From Pseudomonas alliivorans (GTDB lineage Bacteria > Pseudomonadota > Gammaproteobacteria > Pseudomonadales > Pseudomonadaceae): a DNA stretch of 64,000 nucleotides. Under the pieces are notes generated by a model. The model had not been told where the DNA came from, made no database searches, and saw nothing but the letters and a program-made list of their open reading frames with translations. Shown piece by piece: positions 25,924-34,743 of this stretch (its first letter is position 1; the number at the start of each line of letters is the position of its first letter). Both the position numbers and the translations under genes were made by a program. The stretch is taken from positions 124,001-188,000 of the forward strand of contig NZ_JAFFZW010000008.1 of assembly GCF_017826695.1 (NCBI RefSeq). Direction: 5' to 3'.

Positions 25924-26597
25924 TCATGGGCTGCCTTGTGGAACGCATCGCCAAAGCCACCCGTCGCCGGTTTGGCCGGCTTGTCGTCGACGGCCACTGG
26001 TACGACTGACAGGGTAAAACGCTGGGTAAGGCCTGCGGCAGGAATGTCAAACTCGCCGCCTGACACTGGCTGCATGTCTTCGATCTGCGGGTGCCAGAGC
26101 GTTGCCTGGTAGTGTCCGGCAGGCATCTGATCCAGTTTGAGCTGGCCATTGCTGTCGGTCACCCCGAACCAGGGCTCATCCGTGACGTAGATGTAGCCGA
26201 CCATCCAGTCGTGAATATTACAGCCGAGCACCACGACTCCCGGCTTGTCGAACAGCAGTGGCTCCGACGGTGTGCCTTCATAAAGACGCAGCTCGAAGCG
26301 CTTGGCCGGAGAGAAGGAGTACACCTGATGCCGGATGTTGTCGCTGTTGGGAAATTTCACCTGCGTGCTGGTGTGAACGGCCAGAACGTGAGGCGCAAAT
26401 TCCTGGTCGCGCTGGTCCATGGACGCCTTGAGCGCTGCAGGCGTGGCATCCGGCGGGCCTTTGAGCGTCACCACGGCATCGGACAGCGGCTTGCCCTGCT
26501 TGTCGACCAGTTGCGCCGTGAAAGTCGCGGCCGAGGCACTGACAGCAGACATCATCCACAGGCCAGCCAGCAATGCAGAAATAAATAAGTTGGTCAT
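25920..26597 (-). CDS. Methylamine-utilisation MauL-like periplasmic cupredoxin-type protein
   Basis: A 225-residue exported protein. The start at 26597 (MTNLFISALLAGLWMMSAVSASA) gives a clean signal peptide; the longer frame to 26765 is not needed. The mature part has a carboxypeptidase-regulatory-like segment (VDKQGKPLSDAVVTL), then a cupredoxin-like core with FPNSDNIRHQVYSFS and VVLGCNIHDWMVGYIYV, where His, Cys and His look like copper ligands. It resembles MauL/plastocyanin-like proteins. It heads the four-gene unit with the EAL sensor, DUF3034 and globin-like lipoprotein. Redox or copper function is inferred. Confidence 0.8.
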   Translation of the reverse strand: MTNLFISALLAGLWMMSAVSASAATFTAQLVDKQGKPLSDAVVTLKGPPDATPAALKASMDQRDQEFAPHVLAVHTSTQVKFPNSDNIRHQVYSFSPAKRFELRLYEGTPSEPLLFDKPGVVVLGCNIHDWMVGYIYVTDEPWFGVTDSNGQLKLDQMPAGHYQATLWHPQIEDMQPVSGGEFDIPAAGLTQRFTLSVVPVAVDDKPAKPATGGFGDAFHKAAHE

Positions 26598-26722
26598 AAC
26601 CGAGTCAACCCACAACGGCAGCGCCGCAAAAAATAAGCCAGCCCTGGCGACAACTGAAAGATCCCGGCGATGCTCGAAACCACAGGTTTTATCGCCACTG
26701 TTCAGACTATCGACCGAAGCCA

Positions 26723-26750
26723 TTGAAACCTGAGGACACCCGCCCCATCT
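26723..26750 (+). promoter_or_regulatory. Sigma-32-like heat-shock promoter of lon
   Basis: TTGAAA (26723-26728), a 14-nt spacer and CCCCATCT (26743-26750) match the sigma-32 consensus (CTTGAA, spacer 13-15, CCCCATNT). The predicted start lies about 24 nt before the lon ATG. Confidence 0.75.
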
Positions 26751-26780
26751 AAGAGCCATGTTCAACTTCTCAGGTGCCCC

Positions 26781-29198
26781 ATGAGCGACCAGCAGACAGA
26801 CTCGCCAGATTTGCCGAATGATTCAGCCGAGCACGACGTGTCGCTGAGCTCCGACAGCACCTCGCTTGCCCTGCCCGGCCAGAATCTGCCGGACAAGGTC
26901 TACATCATCCCGATCCATAACCGCCCGTTCTTCCCGGCCCAGGTCCTGCCGGTTATCGTCAACGAAGAGCCCTGGGCCGAGACACTGGAGCTGGTCAGCA
27001 AGTCCGAACATCATTCCCTTGCGCTGTTTTTCATGGACACGCCGCAAGAGGATCCGCGCCACTTCGATACCCGTGCGCTGCCAGAGTATGGCACTTTGGT
27101 AAAGGTTCACCACGCCAGCCGTGAAAACGGACGATTGCAGTTCGTGGCGCAGGGCCTGAGCCGCGTGCGTATCCGCACCTGGCTCAAGCACCATCGCCCG
27201 CCGTATCTGGTGGAAGTCGAGTACCCGCAGCAGCCGAACGAGCCGACCGATGAGGTCAAGGCCTACGGCATGGCCCTGATCAATGCGATCAAGGAACTGC
27301 TGCCGCTCAACCCGCTGTACAGCGAAGAGCTGAAAAACTATCTGAACCGCTTCAGTCCGAACGACCCTTCCCCGCTTACGGACTTTGCTGCGGCGCTGAC
27401 GTCGGCAACAGGCGTGGAACTGCAGCAGGTGCTCGATTGTGTGCCCATGCTCAAGCGCATGGAAAAAGTCCTGCCGATGCTGCGCAAGGAAGTTGAAGTT
27501 GCGCGGTTGCAGAAAGAGATCTCTGCCGAGGTCAATCGCAAGATCGGCGAACACCAGCGCCAGTTCTTTCTCAAGGAACAGCTCAAGGTCATCCAGCAGG
27601 AACTGGGCCTGAGCAAGGACGACCGCAGCGCTGATATCGAACAGTTCGAGCAGCGTCTGGAAGGCAAGACCCTGACGCCACAGGCGCGCAAGAAAATCGA
27701 CGAGGAAATCGGCAAGCTCAAGGTGCTGGAAACCGGCTCGCCGGAATACGCCGTGACCCGCAACTACCTGGACTGGGCCAGCTCCCTGCCGTGGGGCGTG
27801 TATGGTGCGGACAAGCTGGACCTCAAGCACGCACGCAAGGTGCTTGATCAGCATCACGCCGGGCTGGATGACATCAAGGCGCGGATTCTCGAATTCCTCG
27901 CCGTCGGTGCATATAAAGGCGAAATCAGCGGTTCGATCGTGCTGCTGGTCGGTCCGCCCGGCGTGGGCAAGACCAGCGTCGGACGCTCGATTGCCGAATC
28001 TCTGGGGCGACCGTTCTATCGCCTGAGCGTCGGTGGCATGCGCGACGAAGCGGAAATCAAGGGTCATCGTCGCACCTACATCGGCGCCCAGCCCGGCAAG
28101 CTGGTGCAGGCGCTCAAGGATGTCGAGGTGATGAACCCGGTCATCATGCTCGATGAAATCGACAAGATGGGTCAGAGCTATCAGGGCGACCCGGCGTCTG
28201 CCCTGCTGGAAACCCTGGACCCGGAACAGAACGTCGAATTCCTTGACCATTACCTGGACCTGCGCCTGGACCTGTCCAAAGTGCTGTTCGTCTGTACCGC
28301 CAACACGCTGGACTCGATCCCCGGCCCGTTGCTGGACCGGATGGAAGTGATTCGCCTGTCCGGCTACATCACCGAAGAAAAGCTGGCCATCGCCAAGCGC
28401 CATCTGTGGCCCAAGCAGTTGGCCAAGGCAGGCGTCGCCAAGAACAAGCTGACCATCAGCGACAGCGCTCTGCGCGCCGTGATCGAAGGGTATGCGCGTG
28501 AAGCAGGTGTGCGGCATCTGGAGAAGCAACTCGGCAAACTGGTGCGCAAGGCGGTCGTAAAACTGTTGGATACGCCGGATTCGGTCATCAAGATCGGGCC
28601 GAAGGATCTGGAGGCATCCCTGGGCATGCCGGTGTTCCGCAGCGAGCAGGTGCTGTCAGGCACTGGCGTCATCACGGGCCTGGCCTGGACCAGCATGGGT
28701 GGCGCGACCCTGCCGATCGAAGCCACCCGCATCCACACGCTGAACCGCGGCTTCAAGCTGACCGGTCAGTTGGGTGACGTGATGAAAGAGTCGGCGGAAA
28801 TTGCCTACAGCTATGTCAGCTCCAATCTGTCGAAGTTTGGCGGCGACGCGAAGTTCTTCGATGAAGCATTCGTACACTTGCACGTGCCGGAAGGCGCCAC
28901 GCCCAAAGACGGCCCGAGCGCGGGTGTGACCATGGCCAGCGCCCTGCTGTCCCTGGCCCGCAACCAGCCGCCGAAAAAAGGCGTGGCCATGACAGGCGAA
29001 CTGACCCTGACCGGGCACGTGCTGCCGATTGGTGGCGTGCGCGAGAAGGTCATCGCGGCGCGCCGTCAGAAGATCAACGAGCTGATCCTGCCGGAGCCCA
29101 ACCGTGGCAACTTCGAGGAACTGCCTGACTACCTGAAGGAAGGCCTGACCGTGCACTTCGCCAAACGCTTTGCAGATGTGGCGAAAGTGTTGTTCTGA
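26781..29198 (+). CDS. lon: ATP-dependent Lon-type protease (second Lon, AsrA-like)
   Basis: An 805-residue AAA+ serine protease. The N-terminal substrate-binding domain begins after a ~35-residue acidic extension (VYIIPIHNRPFFPAQVLPV). The ATPase has Walker A GPPGVGKTS and Walker B VIMLDEIDKM. The protease domain has the catalytic Ser in KDGPSAGVTMA and the Lys in GGVREKVIAARR. It degrades damaged and regulatory proteins in the cytoplasm. The gene context (chagasin-type inhibitor and cmoAB nearby, not clpX or hupB) matches the second Lon of pseudomonads, the AsrA/PA0779 type, rather than the main Lon. A sigma-32-like promoter is present upstream. Confidence 0.9.
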   Translation: MSDQQTDSPDLPNDSAEHDVSLSSDSTSLALPGQNLPDKVYIIPIHNRPFFPAQVLPVIVNEEPWAETLELVSKSEHHSLALFFMDTPQEDPRHFDTRALPEYGTLVKVHHASRENGRLQFVAQGLSRVRIRTWLKHHRPPYLVEVEYPQQPNEPTDEVKAYGMALINAIKELLPLNPLYSEELKNYLNRFSPNDPSPLTDFAAALTSATGVELQQVLDCVPMLKRMEKVLPMLRKEVEVARLQKEISAEVNRKIGEHQRQFFLKEQLKVIQQELGLSKDDRSADIEQFEQRLEGKTLTPQARKKIDEEIGKLKVLETGSPEYAVTRNYLDWASSLPWGVYGADKLDLKHARKVLDQHHAGLDDIKARILEFLAVGAYKGEISGSIVLLVGPPGVGKTSVGRSIAESLGRPFYRLSVGGMRDEAEIKGHRRTYIGAQPGKLVQALKDVEVMNPVIMLDEIDKMGQSYQGDPASALLETLDPEQNVEFLDHYLDLRLDLSKVLFVCTANTLDSIPGPLLDRMEVIRLSGYITEEKLAIAKRHLWPKQLAKAGVAKNKLTISDSALRAVIEGYAREAGVRHLEKQLGKLVRKAVVKLLDTPDSVIKIGPKDLEASLGMPVFRSEQVLSGTGVITGLAWTSMGGATLPIEATRIHTLNRGFKLTGQLGDVMKESAEIAYSYVSSNLSKFGGDAKFFDEAFVHLHVPEGATPKDGPSAGVTMASALLSLARNQPPKKGVAMTGELTLTGHVLPIGGVREKVIAARRQKINELILPEPNRGNFEELPDYLKEGLTVHFAKRFADVAKVLF

Positions 29199-29211
29199 GG
29201 CCTGCAGCCAT

Positions 29212-29250
29212 ATCGCTCCGCGTCACGCTTTCAAGCGGACGCGGAGCGAT
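29212..29250. repeat. Dispersed palindromic repeat, copy C
   Basis: ATCGCTCCGCGTC (29212-29224) and GACGCGGAGCGAT (29238-29250) form a perfect 13-bp inverted repeat with a 13-nt loop, 13 nt after the lon stop. It is followed by GGGCACGAG as in copy B. It could serve as a transcription barrier or mRNA 3' stabiliser. Confidence 0.7.
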
Positions 29251-29383
29251 GGGCACGAGCAGTGTCGAGGCAGACGTGTGTATGACAGCGCGCACGACTC
29301 CTGAGCGCATCGACACCTCTGGCTCCCCTCCCAAACCCTGATCGGTTATTCTCCAGCATCGTCTTGCAAAATCGGACCTTGCC

Positions 29384-29776
29384 ATGACCCTTGCCCGTCT
29401 CGCTGCGCCCTTGAGCCTCGCCCTGTTGAGCGCCTGCGCACAAACCCCGAAAAACATCGTTTCCATCGATAGCCAGAGTGACTGTCCATTGAGCCTGGAA
29501 GCCGGACAGACGCTGATTCTGACGCTGCCCAGCAATCCGACCACCGGCTTTCGCTGGCTGACCCAGAACCCGGCACAGGACATCCTGCGAAGCCTGGGGC
29601 CTGAGGTGTATGCCAATGGCGGCAGCAAGGAAATGATCGGCAGCGGCGGCGAATCTGTCTGGCGCTTCAAAGCCACGCAGGCTGGCAGCGGACATCTGCT
29701 GATGGTCTACCGCCAACCCTGGGCACCGGAAGTCGCGCCGGAGCAAACCTTCGACTGCTCGATCAAGGTGAACTGA
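29384..29776 (+). CDS. icp: Chagasin-family (I42) inhibitor of cysteine peptidase, lipoprotein
   Basis: A 130-residue lipoprotein: signal peptide with lipobox LLSAC (Cys at about 18), then the chagasin fold. The three inhibitory loop motifs are present: NPTTGF, GSGGESVWRF (GxGG) and the RQPW of VYRQPW. Such proteins block papain-like cysteine proteases. A membrane-anchored bacterial form could protect the cell against host proteases or control an own enzyme; for a plant-associated bacterium, plant papain-like proteases are an attractive target (inference). P. aeruginosa has a homologue next to its AsrA-type Lon gene, as here. Confidence 0.88.
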   Translation: MTLARLAAPLSLALLSACAQTPKNIVSIDSQSDCPLSLEAGQTLILTLPSNPTTGFRWLTQNPAQDILRSLGPEVYANGGSKEMIGSGGESVWRFKATQAGSGHLLMVYRQPWAPEVAPEQTFDCSIKVN

Positions 29777-29888
29777 GGCGTTTTCGACACTCCGCGCGGG
29801 GACTCATCCGGGAAGCTGCGCCAGACCATGCATCCCGGCGACAACTTGGCTAGAATGCCCGCCTTTCAAAGCCTTCGCCGGAATCGCC

Positions 29889-30632
29889 GTGAGCAAAGAA
29901 CCCGACCGCCTATTCGCCCAGCCTCTGGCTCAGGTGCCTGACTTCGCCTTCAATGAAGACGTGGTGCGGGTGTTCCCGGACATGATCAAGCGCTCGGTGC
30001 CCGGTTACCCGACCATTGTCGAGAACCTCGGTGTGCTTGCGGCGCAGTTCGCGCAACCCGACACCGTTCTCTACGACCTGGGCAGTTCGCTGGGTGCCGT
30101 CACTCAGGCACTGCGCCGCCACGTGCGCATCGACGGGTGCAGGGTCATCGCCATCGACAACTCGGCCGCCATGGTCGAACGCTGCCGCGAATACCTGAAC
30201 GCCCAGAACTCGATGTTTCAGGAGCTGTTGCCGGTTGAGGTCATTGAGGGCGACATACTGGGCCTGACATTCGAACCGGCCTCGGTGGTTGCTCTGAACT
30301 TCACCCTGCAGTTCATTGCGCCCGAGCAGCGTCTGGAGCTGCTGGGTCGTATCCGCCAGGCACTGGTGCCGGGCGGCGCGTTGATCCTCTCGGAAAAACT
30401 GCGCTTCGATGACGAGCAGGAACACGCACTGCTGACCGATCTGCACATTGCCTTCAAGCGCGCCAACGGCTACAGCGATCTGGAGATTGCCCAGAAGCGC
30501 AGCGCGATCGAGAACGTCATGAAACCCGACAGCCTCGAAGAACATCGCCAACGTCTGCTCGCCGCCGGTTTTTCCAAGGTGGTGCCCTGGTTCCAATGCC
30601 TTAACTTTGCCTCGTTGATTGCCCTGCCATGA
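29889..30632 (+). CDS. cmoA: Carboxy-S-adenosylmethionine synthase
   Basis: A 247-residue SAM-binding enzyme that converts SAM and prephenate to carboxy-SAM, the donor for tRNA wobble uridine modification. The glycine-rich SAM motif is VLYDLGSSLGAVTQALR; other family segments are FAFNEDVVRVFPDMIKRSVP and MKPDSLEEH. Translation starts at GTG 29889. It overlaps cmoB by 4 bp, the standard cmoAB arrangement. Confidence 0.96.
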   Translation: MSKEPDRLFAQPLAQVPDFAFNEDVVRVFPDMIKRSVPGYPTIVENLGVLAAQFAQPDTVLYDLGSSLGAVTQALRRHVRIDGCRVIAIDNSAAMVERCREYLNAQNSMFQELLPVEVIEGDILGLTFEPASVVALNFTLQFIAPEQRLELLGRIRQALVPGGALILSEKLRFDDEQEHALLTDLHIAFKRANGYSDLEIAQKRSAIENVMKPDSLEEHRQRLLAAGFSKVVPWFQCLNFASLIALP

Positions 30633-31588
30633 TTGATCTCGCTCCACTTGTCCGCCGTCTGGCACGTACTCCGCTGGCAGAATGGTCCAACGGCCTGCAG
30701 GACCAGCTCGACACCAAGATGACCAAAGGGCACGGCGACTTGCAGCGCTGGCAGAGTGCCCTGGACGCGCTGCCTGCGCTGACACCAAGCCGTGTGGAAT
30801 TGGCCGACAGCTTCACGCTGGAAACCGAGTGCGATGGCGAAACCCGCACCGTGCTGCGCAAGGCCTTGATGGGACTTTCGCCGTGGCGCAAAGGACCGTT
30901 CAACGTGTTTGGCGTACACATCGATACCGAATGGCGCTCCGACTGGAAGTGGTCGCGCGTATCGCCGCACCTGGATCTGAAAGGCAAGCGCGTGCTGGAT
31001 GTGGGCTGCGGCAACGGTTATTACCAGTGGCGCATGCTCGGTGCCGGGGCTGACTGTGTGATTGGCGTCGATCCGAACTGGCTGTTTTTCTGTCAGTTCC
31101 AGGCCATGCAACGCTACCTGCCCGACCTGCCTGCCTGGCACCTGCCCTTCGCTCTGGAGGACCTGCCTGCCAATCTGGAAGGGTTCGACACAGTGTTTTC
31201 CATGGGCGTGCTGTATCACCGTAAATCGCCCATTGATCACTTGCTGGCGTTGAAAGACTGCCTGGTGAAAGGTGGTGAACTGGTCATGGAGACGCTGGTG
31301 ATACTGGGGGATGTGCATCAGGTATTGGTACCCGAGGATCGCTACGCGCAGATGCGCAACGTCTGGTTCCTGCCGTCCGTGCCTGCGCTGGAACGGTGGA
31401 TGCGCCGTGCCGGCTTTACCGATGTGCGCTGTGTGGACGTCAGCCATACAACGGTCGACGAACAACGCAGCACTGAGTGGATGCGTTTTCAGTCGCTGGG
31501 CGACTTCCTCGACCCGAGCGATCCAACCAGAACCGTCGAAGGCCTGCCCGCGCCGATGCGGGCAGTGATCGTGGGGCGCAAGCCTTAG
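30629..31588 (+). CDS. cmoB: tRNA U34 carboxymethyltransferase
   Basis: A 319-residue methyltransferase-fold enzyme that transfers the carboxymethyl group from carboxy-SAM to 5-hydroxyuridine at tRNA position 34, giving cmo5U. Landmarks are LKGKRVLDVGCGNGYYQWRM (SAM site), VIGVDPNWLFFCQFQ, FDTVFSMGVLYHR and VSHTTVDEQRSTEWM. Length is typical. It is translationally coupled to cmoA and convergent with pdxJ. Confidence 0.96.
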   Translation: MIDLAPLVRRLARTPLAEWSNGLQDQLDTKMTKGHGDLQRWQSALDALPALTPSRVELADSFTLETECDGETRTVLRKALMGLSPWRKGPFNVFGVHIDTEWRSDWKWSRVSPHLDLKGKRVLDVGCGNGYYQWRMLGAGADCVIGVDPNWLFFCQFQAMQRYLPDLPAWHLPFALEDLPANLEGFDTVFSMGVLYHRKSPIDHLLALKDCLVKGGELVMETLVILGDVHQVLVPEDRYAQMRNVWFLPSVPALERWMRRAGFTDVRCVDVSHTTVDEQRSTEWMRFQSLGDFLDPSDPTRTVEGLPAPMRAVIVGRKP

Positions 31589-31625
31589 GCGTTCAGCGCC
31601 GGATCAAACATCCGTAACAAGGACC

Positions 31626-32366
31626 TTAGCGTGCTGCCGCGACGATCAGCGCCTTCATCTCGGCCACCGCTGCCTTGAAGCCTACAAACAGCGCGTGCGC
31701 TACCAGTGCATGCCCGATGTTCAGTTCGTTGATGCCCTTGATCGCGGCAATCGCTTCGACGTTGTGGTAGTGCAGACCGTGACCGGCGTTGACAATCAGC
31801 CCCTGAGCCAGACCAAAGGTCACGCCATCGGCAACCCGCTGCAGCTCTTCAGTCACTTCGGTCGGGGTTTGAGCGTCGGCGTAGCGGCCAGTGTGCAACT
31901 CGATGGCAGGCGCACCGACACGCGCTGAAGCGGCAATCTGGCGCTCATCGGCATCAATGAACAGCGACACTTCGCAGCCGATCTTCGACAGACGCTCGAC
32001 CGCTGCCTTGATCCGGGCTTCCTGACCCGCCACGTCCAGACCACCTTCAGTGGTCAACTCCTGACGCGTTTCCGGCACCAGACACACATGCGCCGGACGA
32101 ATCCGCTCGGCAAACGCGAGCATCTCTTCGGTAACGCCCATTTCGAAGTTCATACGGGTCTGCAGCACATCCTTGAGCAGCAGCACATCGCGCTCCTGAA
32201 TGTGGCGACGGTCTTCGCGCAGATGAACCGTGATGCCATCGGCACCCGCCTCTTCCGCGTCCAGCGCGGCCTTGACCGGATCCGGGTAACGCGTGCCGCG
32301 TGCCTGGCGCAAAGTCGCCACGTGATCGATGTTCACGCCAAGAAGGATGCGGGTGCTTTGAGTCAC
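31626..32366 (-). CDS. pdxJ: Pyridoxine 5'-phosphate synthase
   Basis: A 246-residue TIM-barrel enzyme that condenses 1-deoxyxylulose 5-phosphate with 3-amino-2-oxopropyl phosphate in vitamin B6 synthesis. It shows LLGVNIDHVATLRQARGT, DGITVHLREDRRHIQ and GHGLHYHNV. A GTG start at 32366 (behind AGGAGACC) is chosen because family proteins begin just before ILLGVNIDH; the frame extends further up to 32408 without support. It is the last gene of the lepA-lepB-rnc-era-recO-pdxJ series. Confidence 0.94.
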   Translation of the reverse strand: MTQSTRILLGVNIDHVATLRQARGTRYPDPVKAALDAEEAGADGITVHLREDRRHIQERDVLLLKDVLQTRMNFEMGVTEEMLAFAERIRPAHVCLVPETRQELTTEGGLDVAGQEARIKAAVERLSKIGCEVSLFIDADERQIAASARVGAPAIELHTGRYADAQTPTEVTEELQRVADGVTFGLAQGLIVNAGHGLHYHNVEAIAAIKGINELNIGHALVAHALFVGFKAAVAEMKALIVAAAR

Positions 32367-32417
32367 GGGAGGTCTCCTGAAGGTTGATCGAAGCAGGCCG
32401 CAGAGCATAAAGCCTGT

Positions 32418-33101
32418 TTACGGCTTGCGAAACAGTTCACGACTGACTAATGGACGACCGCCCAGATGCACGGCCAGTGCCTGACGCATCAGGCGCTTGG
32501 CGGCAGACAATGCACCTGGCGCGCTCCAGTCGGCTTCGGCCATGGCCAGCAGCTCGACGCCCTGAAACAGACCGGGCTGCAACAGCCAGACCCGCTCCAG
32601 CCCGGCGTCGACCTGCAGGCGGTACATGCCATCTGCGGCCAGAGGCTCACCGTTGATGTCGGTATCCAGCGCAAAGCCGTAGCCCAGGTCATCCAGCAGA
32701 CGCCATTCGAATGAGCGCAGCAGGGGTTCGAGCGCACGTCCCTCTGCAAGGGCGACCAGCGTGGCGGCGTAGTGTTCGAATACGGCGGGATGCGGGTCTT
32801 CGGCCGGCAGCAGGCGAATCAGCAACTCATTGAGGTACATGCCACTGAACAGCGCCTCGCCTGTCATCCAGGTCGCGACACCCGCGCTTTCCATGCGCCC
32901 GACATTCTTCAGTTCGCCGCGACCGCGAAACTCGACTTCAAGAGGCACGAAGGGGCGTGCCAGCGAGCCAGCCTTGCCCTTGGCGCTGCGCAATACGGCA
33001 CGCAAGCGGCCCTGAGGCGTGAGGAAATCGACCAACGCGCTGTTTTCACGGTACGCACGGCTGTGCAGCACAAAGGCAGGTTGGCCGGTTGGCGTGCTCA
33101 T
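32418..33101 (-). CDS. recO: DNA repair protein RecO
   Basis: A 227-residue protein that helps load RecA on SSB-coated single strands in the RecFOR pathway. The N-terminal OB-fold begins PAFVLHSRAYRENSALVDFLT, followed by the helical domain with LFSGMYLNELLIRLLPAEDPHP and a LRSFEWRLLDDLGYG segment. The length is as expected. It lies downstream of era, separated by an 11-bp hairpin, and upstream of pdxJ. Confidence 0.95.
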   Translation of the reverse strand: MSTPTGQPAFVLHSRAYRENSALVDFLTPQGRLRAVLRSAKGKAGSLARPFVPLEVEFRGRGELKNVGRMESAGVATWMTGEALFSGMYLNELLIRLLPAEDPHPAVFEHYAATLVALAEGRALEPLLRSFEWRLLDDLGYGFALDTDINGEPLAADGMYRLQVDAGLERVWLLQPGLFQGVELLAMAEADWSAPGALSAAKRLMRQALAVHLGGRPLVSRELFRKP

Positions 33102-33125
33102 AGGGCGGGCTCGAAAAGGAAAATG

Positions 33126-33150
33126 TTCACCCGGCCGGTGGCCGGGTGAA
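33126..33150 (-). terminator. Strong hairpin between era and recO
   Basis: TTCACCCGGCC and GGCCGGGTGAA form a perfect 11-bp stem with a 3-nt loop. On the minus strand it follows era and is followed by a T-rich stretch (CATTTTCCTTTTC), so partial termination or attenuation between era and recO is likely. Confidence 0.6.
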
Positions 33151-33158
33151 AAGACAAC

Positions 33159-34061
33159 CTAGAGGTCGCCGTAGCCCAGCGAGCGCAGGGCGCGCTCGTC
33201 ATCGGACCAGCCACCCTTGACCTTGACCCAGAGATTGAGCATCACCTTGGAGTCGAACAGCAGCTCCATGTCGCGACGAGCATCGCTGCCGATGCGCTTG
33301 ATACGCTCGCCCTTGTCGCCAATGATGATCTTTTTCTGGCCGTCGCGTTCGACCAGGATCAGCGCATGGATGTGCAGGGTGCGACCCTGCTGCTTGAACT
33401 CTTCGATTTCAACGGTGATCTGGTACGGAAGCTCGGCACCCAGCTGGCGCATGATCTTTTCGCGAACCAGTTCCGCGGCCAGGAAACGACTGCTGCGGTC
33501 GGTGATCTGGTCTTCCGGGAAGAAGTGATCGTTTTCCGGCAGGTGGGAGGCGATCAGACTTTCCAGCGCTTCGAGGTTATGACCGTGCTGGGCAGAGATC
33601 GGCACGATGGACGCATTCGGCAGTTGGCCTTGCAGCCACTCCAGATGCGGCATCAGATCGCTCTTGTCTTCAATGCGGTCAGTCTTGTTGATCGCCAGAA
33701 TGACCGGTCCCTGAACGTATTGAACACGTTCCAGTACCATCTGGTCTTCGTCGGTCCAGCGCGTGCGGTCCACAACGAAAATCACCACATCGACGTCTTT
33801 CAACGCGGCCGATGCAGTCTTGTTCATGTAACGGTTCAGTGCCTTCTCGCCGTTCTTGTGCATGCCCGGCGTATCGACGTAGATCGCCTGCACGGCGCCC
33901 TCTGTCTTGATGCCCAGCATGTTGTGACGGGTGGTCTGCGGCTTGCGTGAGGTGATCGCCAGCTTCTGACCGAGGATGTGATTGAGCAGCGTGGACTTGC
34001 CTACGTTAGGGCGGCCGACGATGGCAACGTAGCCACAGCGTGTTGCAGTTGTATCAGTCAT
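33159..34061 (-). CDS. era: GTPase Era
   Basis: A 300-residue GTPase required for 16S rRNA maturation and 30S assembly. The G motifs are GRPNVGKSTLL, DTPGMH and NKTD; the C-terminal KH RNA-binding domain includes KKIIIGDKGERIKRIG. The start at 34061 (MTDTTATRCGYVAIVG) gives the usual length and overlaps the end of rnc by 8 nt; the frame up to 34085 is probably not used. Confidence 0.97.
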   Translation of the reverse strand: MTDTTATRCGYVAIVGRPNVGKSTLLNHILGQKLAITSRKPQTTRHNMLGIKTEGAVQAIYVDTPGMHKNGEKALNRYMNKTASAALKDVDVVIFVVDRTRWTDEDQMVLERVQYVQGPVILAINKTDRIEDKSDLMPHLEWLQGQLPNASIVPISAQHGHNLEALESLIASHLPENDHFFPEDQITDRSSRFLAAELVREKIMRQLGAELPYQITVEIEEFKQQGRTLHIHALILVERDGQKKIIIGDKGERIKRIGSDARRDMELLFDSKVMLNLWVKVKGGWSDDERALRSLGYGDL

Positions 34062-34743
34062 GACCGTTCTCCACGCCCAGGGCAATAAGTGCTGCGGCCG
34101 CGGCTACCTGTTCGGCAATCCGGCGGCTGACACCCTGACCTCGACTCTTTTCATTCAATAAGGTGATTTCACATTCGACGAAAAACGTCCGGCAATGCGG
34201 CTCACCCTGGATGTCCACCACTTCGTAACGCGGCAGATCACAGGCCCGTGACTGCAGAAACTCCTGCAGACGGGTTTTCGGGTCCTTGTTGGTGTCTACC
34301 AGCGTCAGGCTGTCGAACTCGGTCGTCAACCACGCCAGCACGCGCTCGCGCGCAGCTTCCATTCCTGCGTCGAGGTAGATCGCACCGATCAACGCCTCAA
34401 GGGCATCGGCCAGGATCGATTCACGGCGAAATCCGCCACTCTTCAACTCGCCGGAACCCAGCCGCAGGTACTCGCCCAGATCAAAACCCCGCGCCAGCAA
34501 TGCCAGCGTCTCGCCTTTCACCAACCGCGCACGCAGGCGCGACAGCTGGCCTTCACGGGCCTGAGGGAAGCGCTCGAACAGCGCCTCACCAGCCACGAAG
34601 TTGAGAATGGCATCACCGAGGAATTCCAGGCGCTCGTTGTTGCGACCGGCAAAACTGCGATGAGTCAGGGCAAGGACCATCAGTTCCTGATCCTTGAAGG
34701 TGTAGCCGAGCTGACGCTCAAGGCGGCTCAAGGATACGCTCAC
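34054..34743 (-). CDS. rnc: Ribonuclease III
   Basis: A 229-residue double-strand-specific endoribonuclease that processes rRNA precursors and regulates mRNAs. The catalytic signature is NERLEFLGDAIL (residues ~36-47), with the second acidic site in DALEALIGAIYLD, followed by a dsRNA-binding domain. It starts with GTG at 34743, overlapping the stop of the DUF4845 gene by 4 bp, and overlaps era downstream. Confidence 0.97.
   Translation of the reverse strand: MSVSLSRLERQLGYTFKDQELMVLALTHRSFAGRNNERLEFLGDAILNFVAGEALFERFPQAREGQLSRLRARLVKGETLALLARGFDLGEYLRLGSGELKSGGFRRESILADALEALIGAIYLDAGMEAARERVLAWLTTEFDSLTLVDTNKDPKTRLQEFLQSRACDLPRYEVVDIQGEPHCRTFFVECEITLLNEKSRGQGVSRRIAEQVAAAAALIALGVENGHD

Noticed and set aside
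24124..26112. 662-codon open frame antisense to the EAL sensor gene
   Set aside because: The minus strand encodes a full dCache-HAMP-GGDEF-EAL protein. The plus frame is His/Gln/Arg-rich, as expected for a shadow.
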